Positions 57,325 to 64,000 of a DNA stretch of 64,000 nt are shown here, one piece after another. Position 1 is the stretch's first letter. Every line of letters starts with the position of its first letter. Made by a program: the position numbers and the translations under genes. The stretch comes from Geodermatophilus telluris (GTDB lineage Bacteria; Actinomycetota; Actinomycetes; Mycobacteriales; Geodermatophilaceae): NCBI RefSeq assembly GCF_900102745.1, contig NZ_FMZF01000002.1:930001-994000 (forward strand). Reading direction: 5' to 3'. The notes under the pieces were generated by a model that was not told the origin of the DNA, did not search any database, and saw only the letters and a list, made by a program, of their open reading frames with translations.

Positions 57325-58175
57325 GCCGGCGACCCTGGCCGCGCCGGGCGGTGGCGCTGCTGGCGTGCCCGGTCTGCGGGCAGCAGCTGTCCGCGCTGCC
57401 GGGCGACACCGGCCTGCGCTGCCCGGCGGGGCACGCCTTCGACCGCGCCCGCCAGGGGCACGTGACGCTGCTGCCGCCGGGGCACACGCCGCCGTCGGGC
57501 GACACCGCCGCGATGGTGGCCGACCGGGCCGAGGTGCTCGCGGCGGGCACCTTCGCCGGGCTGACCCGCGTGCTGGCCGACGCCGTCGCCGAAGGGGACG
57601 GTCCCGTCGACGGCGTCCTCGACCTCGGCGGGGGCACCGGACACCACCTCGCCGGGGTCCTCGACCGGCTGCCGTCGGCCGTCGGCGTCGTGCTCGACTC
57701 CTCGCGATACGCGGCCCGCCGGGCGGCCGGCGCCTCGCCGCGCGCGCTGGCCGTCGTGGCCGACACCTGGGCACGGCTGCCGGTGCGCGACGCCGCCGTA
57801 GACCGGGTCACGGTGGTCTTCGCCCCCCGCAACGGCCCGGAGACCGCCCGGGTGCTGCGTCCCGGGGGCCGGCTGGTGGTGGCCACGCCCGCGCCCGACC
57901 ACCTCGCCGAGCTCGTCGGCCCGCTGGGGCTGCTGCGGGTCGACCCGGACAAGGCGGCCCGGCTCTCGGCGACGCTGGAGCCGCACCTGGCCCCGGCCGG
58001 GGGAGCGGCGCACCGGGAGGTGCTCGAGCTCGACCACCGGACCGTGACGACCGTCGTCGGCATGGGGCCGCACGCCCGGCACCTGTCGCGCGAGCGGCTG
58101 GCCGCGGCCGTGGCCGGGCTGCCCGAGCGGGTGCCCGTCACGCTCGCCGTCGACGTCACCACCTGGACGGCCTGA
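57321..58175 (+). CDS. rlmA: RlmA-like 23S rRNA (guanine-N1) methyltransferase
   Basis: The 284-aa protein has an N-terminal zinc knuckle with Cys16, Cys19, Cys34 and His38 (CPVCG, CPAGH) leading into DRARQGHVTLLPP. A Rossmann methyltransferase domain follows (VLDLGGGTGHH, then FAPRNGPETARVLRPGGRL). The order is that of RlmA/TlrB, which methylate G745 or G748 of 23S rRNA and can give macrolide resistance in producers. The GTG overlaps the MFS stop (GTGA). A strong hairpin follows. Confidence 0.9.
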   Translation: MSRRPWPRRAVALLACPVCGQQLSALPGDTGLRCPAGHAFDRARQGHVTLLPPGHTPPSGDTAAMVADRAEVLAAGTFAGLTRVLADAVAEGDGPVDGVLDLGGGTGHHLAGVLDRLPSAVGVVLDSSRYAARRAAGASPRALAVVADTWARLPVRDAAVDRVTVVFAPRNGPETARVLRPGGRLVVATPAPDHLAELVGPLGLLRVDPDKAARLSATLEPHLAPAGGAAHREVLELDHRTVTTVVGMGPHARHLSRERLAAAVAGLPERVPVTLAVDVTTWTA

Positions 58176-58186
58176 CCCCGCACGTG

Positions 58187-58222
58187 CAGGAGGGGCCCGG
58201 CCTGGTGGCCGGGCCCCTCCTG
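58187..58222. terminator. Strong bidirectional terminator
   Basis: A 16-bp perfect stem (CAGGAGGGGCCCGGCC and its complement) closes a TGGT loop between the converging RlmA-like and GlsB-like genes. Confidence 0.85.
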
Positions 58223-58271
58223 GGACCGCTGCTGGGCTCCCCACCGTCCCCCGAGGCGGTGGTGGAGCGGG

Positions 58272-58559
58272 TCACACGCGGGTGTGGCCGCGCCCCCTGT
58301 TCCGCGTCGCCGAGACGTAGACCAGCAGCACGACGATGGCCCCGATGATGGAGCCGATGATGCCGGAGGTGCCGATCTCGAAGCGGTGCGGCTCGAAGAT
58401 GAGGCTGCCGAGCAGGTTCCCGACGAAGGAGCCGATGATGCCGAGCACGATGGTCATGCCGACGCTCATGGACTGCTTGCCGGGCACGACGGCGCGTGCG
58501 ATGAAGCCGGCGATCGCGCCGACGACGATCAGCACGATGATGTTCCAGAGAAGCTCCAC
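58272..58559 (-). CDS. GlsB/YeaQ/YmgE family membrane protein
   Basis: The 95-aa protein has three hydrophobic helices with Gly zippers: LLWNIIVLIVVGAIAGFIARAV, GMTIVLGIIGSFVGNLLGSLI and GIIGSIIGAIVVLLVYV. This is the transglycosylase-associated/GlsB family, small stress-linked membrane proteins. GGGAGG precedes the GTG by about 8 bases. Confidence 0.88.
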   Translation of the reverse strand: MELLWNIIVLIVVGAIAGFIARAVVPGKQSMSVGMTIVLGIIGSFVGNLLGSLIFEPHRFEIGTSGIIGSIIGAIVVLLVYVSATRNRGRGHTRV

Positions 58560-58771
58560 GGTGGACCTCCCGATGGGGCGGCCGAGTGGCCGGGGTGCTG
58601 GGACCTCCAGCGCCGGACGATGTGGTTCCCCCTCTGAGCAGGGCGGAAACCCGAGATGATCTCCGCCGTGCACCTTCACCCGACCGTGCTACCCCACGGC
58701 CACGGCCGGTGACCGGCGCGCCCGGTCGTGCGGCCCGGACGGCCGTCCCCGGCACGGTCTAAGCTGCGGGC

Positions 58772-60529
58772 GTGACGATCGCGCCTGCACCGATCGTGAG
58801 CCGGCCGAGCCCGGCTCGCGAGGTCCAGCGGGGTGCGCGGCTCTCGAACCTGCTGCGCACCACGGACCACAAGACCATCGGCCTGATGTACACGGCCACC
58901 TCGTTCCTGTGGTTCATCGTGGCCGGTTTCATGGCCATGCTGATCCGCGGCGAGCTGGGCCAGCCGGGCCTGCAGTTCCTGTCGCCCGAGCAGTACAACC
59001 AGCTCGTCACCATGCACGGCACGGTCATGCTGCTGATGTTCGCGACGCCGCTGTTCTTCGCGTTCTCGAACCTCATCATGCCGCTGCAGATCGGTGCGCC
59101 CGACGTCGCGTTCCCGCGGCTGAACGCCTTCTCGTACTGGCTGTTCCTCTTCGGCAGCCTGCTGCTCATCGGCGGCTTCTTCACGCCGGGCGGCGCGGCC
59201 GACTTCGGCTGGTACGCCTACGCCCCGCTCTCCGACGCGGTGCACAGCCCCGGCGCGGGCGCGAACCTGTGGTTCGCCGGGCTGGCCGTCAGCGGTCTGG
59301 GCACCATCCTCGGCGCGGTCAACTTCATCACAACGATCGCCTGCCTCCGGGCGCCGGGCATGACGATGTTCCGGATGCCGATCTTCACCTGGAACACGCT
59401 GGTCACCAGCCTGCTGGTGCTCTTCGCGTTCCCGATCCTCACCGCGGCGCTGCTCGCGATGCTGGCCGACCGCAACCTCGGCGCCCTCGTCTTCTCCGAC
59501 GAGAACGGCGGCTCGATGCTGTGGCAGCACCTGTTCTGGTTCTTCGGCCACCCCGAGGTCTACATCATCGCGCTGCCGTTCTTCGGCATCATCACCGAGG
59601 TCATCCCGGTGTTCTCGCGCAAGCCGCTGTTCGGCTACAAGGGCATGGTCGCCGCCACGCTGCTCATCGCGGGCCTCTCGCTGGCGGTGTGGGCGCACCA
59701 CATGTTCGCGACCGGCGCGATCCTGCTGCCGTTCTTCTCCTTCATGACCTACCTGATCGCCGTGCCGACCGGCATCAAGTTCTTCAACTGGATCGGCACC
59801 ATGTGGCGCGGCCAGCTCACCTTCGAGACGCCGATGCTGTTCTCGATCGGCTTCCTGGTGACCTTCCTCCTGGGCGGTCTGACCGGCGTCCTGCTCGGCA
59901 GCCCCCCGCTGGACTGGCACGTCAACGACAGCTACTTCGTCGTCGCCCACTTCCACTACGTCGTCTTCGGCACCGTCGTGTTCGCCGCCTACGCCGGCAT
60001 CTACTTCTGGTTCCCGAAGATGGCCGGCCGGATGATGGACGAGCGGCTGGGCAAGCTGCACTTCTGGCTGACCTTCCTCGGCTTCCACGCGACGTTCCTC
60101 GTGCAGCACTGGCTGGGCACGCAGGGCATGCCGCGCCGGTACGTGGACTACCTGCCCAGCGACGGGTTCACCACGCTGCACGTGATCTCCACCATCGGGT
60201 CGTTCGTCCTCGGCGCCTCGACCATCCCGTTCCTGTACAACGTGGCCAAGTCGTGGAAGTACGGCCGGCTCGCCCTGCGCGACGACCCGTGGGGCCACGG
60301 CAACTCGCTGGAGTGGGCGACGTCGTCCCCGCCGCCGCGGCACAACTTCACCGAGATCCCCCGGATCCGGTCGGAGCGCCCCGCGTTCGAGGCGCACTAC
60401 CCGCACCTCATCGAGCGGCTGCACCGCGAGGCGCACGTCGGCAAGCGGCACGAGCCCTACGCCGGGGCCAGCGAGCTGGTCGAGGGCACCGGTCCCCGGC
60501 AGGGCCCGAACGACCCCGACCCCTTCTAG
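58772..60529 (+). CDS. ctaD: Cytochrome c oxidase subunit I
   Basis: The 585-aa subunit I of the aa3 oxidase has the heme a ligand in [10 protein letters not shown], the CuB ligand and Tyr cross-link in FGHPEVYII, the CuB pair AHHMF, and the heme ligands in [28 protein letters not shown] follows. It is the catalytic subunit that reduces oxygen to water. TAAGCT ends 6 bases before the GTG, so the mRNA is probably leaderless. ctaD stands apart from ctaC/E and is followed by serB, as in mycobacteria. Confidence 0.97.
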   Translation: MTIAPAPIVSRPSPAREVQRGARLSNLLRTTDHKTIGLMYTATSFLWFIVAGFMAMLIRGELGQPGLQFLSPEQYNQLVTMHGTVMLLMFATPLFFAFSNLIMPLQIGAPDVAFPRLNAFSYWLFLFGSLLLIGGFFTPGGAADFGWYAYAPLSDAVHSPGAGANLWFAGLAVSGLGTILGAVNFITTIACLRAPGMTMFRMPIFTWNTLVTSLLVLFAFPILTAALLAMLADRNLGALVFSDENGGSMLWQHLFWFFGHPEVYIIALPFFGIITEVIPVFSRKPLFGYKGMVAATLLIAGLSLAVWAHHMFATGAILLPFFSFMTYLIAVPTGIKFFNWIGTMWRGQLTFETPMLFSIGFLVTFLLGGLTGVLLGSPPLDWHVNDSYFVVAHFHYVVFGTVVFAAYAGIYFWFPKMAGRMMDERLGKLHFWLTFLGFHATFLVQHWLGTQGMPRRYVDYLPSDGFTTLHVISTIGSFVLGASTIPFLYNVAKSWKYGRLALRDDPWGHGNSLEWATSSPPPRHNFTEIPRIRSERPAFEAHYPHLIERLHREAHVGKRHEPYAGASELVEGTGPRQGPNDPDPF

Positions 60530-60531
60530 GA

Positions 60532-60584
60532 GGACTCCCTGCCCCCCACCGCTCGTTCCTCGCGGCGGGGCCCCTGCAGGGAGG
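60532..60584 (+). repeat. Dispersed intergenic repeat, copy after ctaD
   Basis: The element reads GGACTCCCTGCCCCCC, ACCGCTCG, CTCGCGGCGGGG and CCCCTGCAGGGA, matching the order and bases of the copies at 48441-48523. It begins 2 bases after the ctaD stop codon. Confidence 0.55.
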
Positions 60585-60603
60585 CCGTTCCAGACGGTCA
60601 CCT

Positions 60604-60639
60604 GCGACACCCCGTCGGCTCCGGCCGGCGGGGTGTCGC
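60604..60639. terminator. Terminator hairpin between ctaD and serB
   Basis: GCGACACCCCG pairs with CGGGGTGTCGC (11 bp) around a 14-nt loop. It probably ends ctaD transcription. Confidence 0.65.
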
Positions 60640-60689
60640 CGTGTCGGGGGCCCGCCGGGCGGCGCGGGGCGGTGCGGCACGATGGCGCC

Positions 60690-61961
60690 GTGCCGCTCGA
60701 CCCCGCTCCCCGCACCGCACCGGCGACGGTCGCACCCGGCCCCCGCGCCATCCTGACGGTTACCGGTGCCGACCGGCCCGGCGTCACCGCCCGGTTGTTC
60801 GCCGCGCTCGCCGAGGGCGCCGACGGCGTCCCGCGGGTCGAGGTGGTCGACGTCGAGCAGGTCGTCGTGCACGGGCAGCTGGTCCTCGGGGTGGTCCTCG
60901 GCAGCGCGCCGGTCGAGGGGCCGGCCGGGGGGCACACCGAGGAGGCCGCCTTCCTCGCCGGGCTCGGCCGCCTGGCCGCCGGGGTCGCCGCGGCCACCGG
61001 CGTCCGGGTGGACGTCGAGTCGGCGCCCGACCGCGGCGCCGGCGCCACCCGCGCGGGGCGCCCGCACCACGTCATCCTGCTCGGCCGGCCGGTGCCCCCG
61101 GGCGCGGTCGCCGGCGCGGCCACCGCGATCGCCGGGCTGGGCGGCAACATCGACGCGATCCGCCGGCTCTCCGACTACCCGGTCACCAGCTTCGAGCTCA
61201 CCGTCTCCGGCGCCGAGGCCACCGCGCTGCGCACCGCCCTCGGCGCCGTCGCGGCCCGCACCGGCGCCGACATCGCCGTCGAGCAGGTGGGCCTCGCCCG
61301 GCGCAGCAAGCGGCTGATCGTGCTCGACGTCGACTCCACGCTGGTCCGCGGCGAGGTGATCGACGAGCTCGCCGCCCGCGCCGGCCGGGCCGCCGAGGTC
61401 GCCCGCATCACCGCCGCGGCGATGAACGGCGAGCTCGACTTCGCCGAGTCGCTGCGCGCCCGCGTCGGCACCCTCGCCGGGCTGCCGGTGGAGGTGCTCG
61501 ACGAGGTCCGCGAGCACCTGGAGCTGACCCCCGGCGCGCGGACGCTGATCCGCACCCTGCAGCGGCTGGGGTTCCGCTGCGGCATCGTCAGCGGCGGCTT
61601 CACCCAGGTCACCGACCCGCTGGCCGCCTCCCTCGGCCTCGACTTCGCCGCGGCCAACACCCTCGAGGTGGCCGACGGCCGGCTCACCGGCGGGCTGGTC
61701 GGCGAGATCGTCGACCGCGCCGGCAAGGCCCGGGCCCTGGTGCGCTTCGCCGCCGAGCACGGCATCCCGCTGGAGCAGACGGTGGCCGTCGGCGACGGTG
61801 CCAACGACCTCGACATGCTCAACGCCGCCGGGCTGGGCATCGCCTTCAACGCCAAGCCGGTGGTGCGCGAGCAGGCGCACACCGCGCTGAACCAGCCCTA
61901 CCTGGACGCCGTCCTGCAGGTCCTCGGCTTCACGCGGGACGAGGTCATGGACGCGCTCTGA
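60690..61961 (+). CDS. serB: Phosphoserine phosphatase with tandem ACT domains
   Basis: The 423-aa enzyme has two ACT-like regulatory domains (about 18-100 and 123-200), then the HAD phosphatase core from residue 208. The nucleophile motif is DVDSTLVRGE (Asp213, Asp215), motif II GIVSGGFTQV, and motif IV VAVGDGANDLDML. It makes serine from phosphoserine. Two ACT domains match SerB2 of mycobacteria, where serine controls the enzyme. CACGAT-N6-GTG suggests a leaderless start. Confidence 0.95.
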   Translation: MPLDPAPRTAPATVAPGPRAILTVTGADRPGVTARLFAALAEGADGVPRVEVVDVEQVVVHGQLVLGVVLGSAPVEGPAGGHTEEAAFLAGLGRLAAGVAAATGVRVDVESAPDRGAGATRAGRPHHVILLGRPVPPGAVAGAATAIAGLGGNIDAIRRLSDYPVTSFELTVSGAEATALRTALGAVAARTGADIAVEQVGLARRSKRLIVLDVDSTLVRGEVIDELAARAGRAAEVARITAAAMNGELDFAESLRARVGTLAGLPVEVLDEVREHLELTPGARTLIRTLQRLGFRCGIVSGGFTQVTDPLAASLGLDFAAANTLEVADGRLTGGLVGEIVDRAGKARALVRFAAEHGIPLEQTVAVGDGANDLDMLNAAGLGIAFNAKPVVREQAHTALNQPYLDAVLQVLGFTRDEVMDAL

Positions 61962-62111
61962 CGCGATGTCGTCTGTCGGCCTACCGGCCTCCACCGCGGC
62001 CACGTGCCGTCCCCGACCTGCGCTGAAGCCCTGCCACGACGTCCCGAGCGGGAGCCTCCGGCCCCGCGCTCGGTCCGCCGTCCTCCGCAGGGCGGCTCAC
62101 CTCGCGTCGCC

Positions 62112-62678
62112 TCAGGGGCGGGGGACCTCTCCCTCCAGCTCGACGCCGGCGGTGCGCAGCTGCTCCAGGGCCGCCTCGGTCGAGGCCTCGGCCACCCCGG
62201 CGGTGAGGTGCAGCAGCACCCGAGTGGCGAACCCCGCGGCGACGGCGTCCAGGGCGGTGGCCCGCACGCAGTGGTCGGTGGCGATGCCGACGACGTCGAC
62301 GGCGTCCACCCCGTGCCCGCGCAGCCAGTCGGCCAGCGGCGTCCCGCCGGCCCGCCCCTCGAAACCGGAGTAGGCGGCCGCGTGTTCGCCCTTGTCGAAC
62401 ACCGCCTCGATCGGGTCGCGGTCCAGCGCGGGGTGCAGCTGCTCGCCGCCGCTGCCGACCACGCAGTGCGCCGGCCACGTCTCCAGGAAGTCCGGCTGCT
62501 CGGCGAAGTGGCCGCCGGGGTCGACGTGGTGGTCCCGGGTGGCGACGACGTGGGCGTAGCCGCCGGCGTGCACGTGGGCGCTGATCGCCGCCGCCACGGC
62601 CGCGCCGCCGGCCACCGCCAGGCGGCCGCCCTCGCAGAAGTCGTTCTGCACGTCGACCACCACCAGCGCGCGGGTCAT
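62112..62678 (-). CDS. pncA: Nicotinamidase/pyrazinamidase
   Basis: The 188-aa isochorismatase-fold amidase has the catalytic triad Asp9 (VVDVQNDF), Lys in FDKGEHAAAY and Cys in ATDHCVRAT with the cis-peptide GIATD. Metal ligands include the Asp and His residues of RDHHVDPGGHF. It converts nicotinamide to nicotinate for NAD salvage. GGAGGAGC precedes the ATG at 62678. The upstream gene pncB uses its product, so the two form a salvage operon. Confidence 0.93.
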   Translation of the reverse strand: MTRALVVVDVQNDFCEGGRLAVAGGAAVAAAISAHVHAGGYAHVVATRDHHVDPGGHFAEQPDFLETWPAHCVVGSGGEQLHPALDRDPIEAVFDKGEHAAAYSGFEGRAGGTPLADWLRGHGVDAVDVVGIATDHCVRATALDAVAAGFATRVLLHLTAGVAEASTEAALEQLRTAGVELEGEVPRP

Positions 62679-62698
62679 CGCGGCTCCTCCGTCCGGGC

Positions 62699-63982
62699 TC
62701 AGGCCGTCACCGTCTCCAGCACCGGTTCCCCGCGGGACAGCGCCCATGCCTCCGCCGGCAGCGCCTCCCGCACCCGGCGGTGGTGCGCGGCCGCCGCGGC
62801 CAGCGCCTCGGCCGGCGACACCGGGGCCACCACCTCGCCGCCGCGCACCAGGTCGACCACCAGGGGCCGGTCGCCCGCCCGCGGCTCGACCGGACCGCTG
62901 CTCACCACCTCGGCGGTCGCCGTCCCGTCGGCGTCGTGCCGGCGCAGGGCGGTCTTGCGGCCGCCGGTGGAGTTCTTGCCCTCCGACCGCTTGGCCACCG
63001 GCACCCCGTCGCGCTCCACCAGCTTGTAGACCATGCCGGCGGTCGGGGCGCCGGAGCCGGTCACCAGCGAGGTGCCGACGCCGTAGCCGTCGACCGGGGC
63101 GGCCATGAGCCCGGAGATGGCGAACTCGTCGAGGTCGCTGGTCACGATGACCCGCGTCGCGGTGGCACCCAGCTCGTCGAGCTGCCGGCGGGCCGCGGTG
63201 GCCAGCGTCGGCAGGTCGCCGGAGTCCAGCCGGATCGCGCCCAGCTGCGGACCGGCCACCTCGACGGCGTTGCGGATGCCCTGCACGACGTCGTAGGTGT
63301 CGACCAGCAGCGTGGTGCCCACGCCGAGGGCCTCGACCTGTGCGGCGAAGGCGGCCTTCTCGTCGTCGTGCAGCAGCGTGAAGGCGTGCGCGCTGGTGCC
63401 CGTCGTCGGCACGCCGTAGCGCCGCCCGGCTTCGAGGTTGGAGGTGGAGACGAAGCCGACCAGGTGCGCGGCGCGGGCCGCGGCGACGGCGGCCTGCTCG
63501 TGGGTGCGGCGCGAGCCCATCTCGATGCAGGGCCGCTCGCAGGCCGCGGCCACCATCCGCGCGGCCGCCGAGGCGATGGCGCTGTCGTGGTTGAGCACGG
63601 AGAGCACCAGCGTCTCCAGGAGCACGCCCTCGGCGAAGGGTGCGCGCACGGTGAGCACGGGCGAGCCGGGGAAGAACAGCTCGCCCTCGGCGTAGCCGCA
63701 GACGTCGCCGCCGAAGCGGAAGTCGGCCAGCCAGTCGAGCAGCCCGGCGTCGTCCAGGCCCTGCTCGCGCAGCGTGGCCAGCTCGTCGTCGCCGAAGCGG
63801 ACGTGCGGCAGCGCCTCGAGCAGCCGCCCGGTGCCGGCGACGACGCCGTAGCGGCGGCCGTGCGGCAGGCGCCGCGCGAACACCTCGAACACGCAGTCGC
63901 GGTCGGCTGTGCCGTCGGCGAGGGCGGCGGCGACCATGGTCAGCTCGTACCGGTCGGTGAGCAGAGCGGGACCCGTCGGCAT
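62699..63982 (-). CDS. pncB: Nicotinate phosphoribosyltransferase
   Basis: The 427-aa enzyme of the NAPRTase family begins ALLTDRYELTMVAAALADG. It includes FFPGSPVLTVRAPFAEGVLLETLVLSVLN, the phosphoribosyl site LVDTYDVVQGIRNA and AIRLDSGDL, then GYGVGTSLVTGSGAPT. It makes nicotinate mononucleotide from nicotinate and PRPP with ATP. It is transcribed toward pncA 20 bp downstream. The start lies 18 bp from the window's right edge, so its promoter is not visible. Confidence 0.94.
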   Translation of the reverse strand: MPTGPALLTDRYELTMVAAALADGTADRDCVFEVFARRLPHGRRYGVVAGTGRLLEALPHVRFGDDELATLREQGLDDAGLLDWLADFRFGGDVCGYAEGELFFPGSPVLTVRAPFAEGVLLETLVLSVLNHDSAIASAAARMVAAACERPCIEMGSRRTHEQAAVAAARAAHLVGFVSTSNLEAGRRYGVPTTGTSAHAFTLLHDDEKAAFAAQVEALGVGTTLLVDTYDVVQGIRNAVEVAGPQLGAIRLDSGDLPTLATAARRQLDELGATATRVIVTSDLDEFAISGLMAAPVDGYGVGTSLVTGSGAPTAGMVYKLVERDGVPVAKRSEGKNSTGGRKTALRRHDADGTATAEVVSSGPVEPRAGDRPLVVDLVRGGEVVAPVSPAEALAAAAAHHRRVREALPAEAWALSRGEPVLETVTA

Positions 63983-64000
63983 GGCACCGGAGCCTAGGTC

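Overview
The window is 64 kb of very GC-rich DNA (clearly above 70 % by eye), densely packed with genes, with many GTG starts, 4-bp ATGA/GTGA overlaps and Actinomycetota gene families. Gene content (copCD-ycnI-SCO1 copper locus, DUF3618/holin-like stress operon, IdeR-type iron boxes, ctaD followed by serB as in mycobacteria, coiled-coil M23 peptidases) fits a soil or rock actinobacterium. I infer Geodermatophilaceae (Blastococcus/Geodermatophilus/Modestobacter type), but no rRNA or marker is present to prove it.

Layout. 1-4.6 kb: copper-handling operon (partial membrane protein, CopC-CopD fusion, YcnI, SCO1, membrane protein). 4.7-8.9 kb, minus strand: four tightly coupled genes for a nucleotidyltransferase, a TagB/TagF-like glycerophosphotransferase, a HAD phosphatase and a mannitol-dehydrogenase-family enzyme; together they look like an undescribed mannitol/polyol-phosphate pathway. 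9.4-10.4 kb: M23 peptidase. 10.5 kb: tRNA-Ala(GGC), followed by a perfect palindrome and the decayed C-terminus of a tyrosine integrase, which marks an old integration site. 11.3-24.1 kb: accessory block of zinc alcohol dehydrogenases (three intact, one remnant), two DJ-1/PfpI proteins, LuxR/GAF regulators, a LysR regulator, an aldo/keto reductase and unknown partner proteins. A shared palindrome of the form TCGGCAG-N2-CTGCCGA precedes two of its operons.

24.3-31.8 kb: aldo/keto reductase, phospholipase D, SDR, methyltransferase, acyl-CoA dehydrogenase, then a three-gene envelope/stress operon with two SigB-like promoters. 32-41 kb: two iron-boxed genes (siderophore-interacting flavoprotein; Fe-siderophore binding lipoprotein), crotonase, zinc metallopeptidase, formate/nitrite transporter, a lipoprotein/ATP-grasp pair resembling E. 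coli ygiB-ygiC, DHFR-like and F420-type enzymes, and an FUSC membrane protein. 41-52 kb: aldo/keto reductases, wGH DNA-binding protein, GNAT, methyltransferase, ABC-F ATPase, DUF808 protein, HTH regulator with its own operator, MFS exporter and a fourth zinc ADH. 52-64 kb: second M23 peptidase sharing an MtrA-like promoter element with the first, CDF transporter, CtaG-like protein, phosphoesterase, a frameshifted MFS gene, RlmA-like methyltransferase, GlsB-like protein, ctaD, serB, nicotinamidase and nicotinate phosphoribosyltransferase.

The most interesting signals are the mannitol/CDP-polyol-type operon, the palindrome-linked dehydrogenase/DJ-1 island beside the integrase scar, the direct repeat shared by the two M23 promoters, and a dispersed intergenic repeat at 48.4 and 60.5 kb. 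All functions come from reading the translated sequence; no database search was run.
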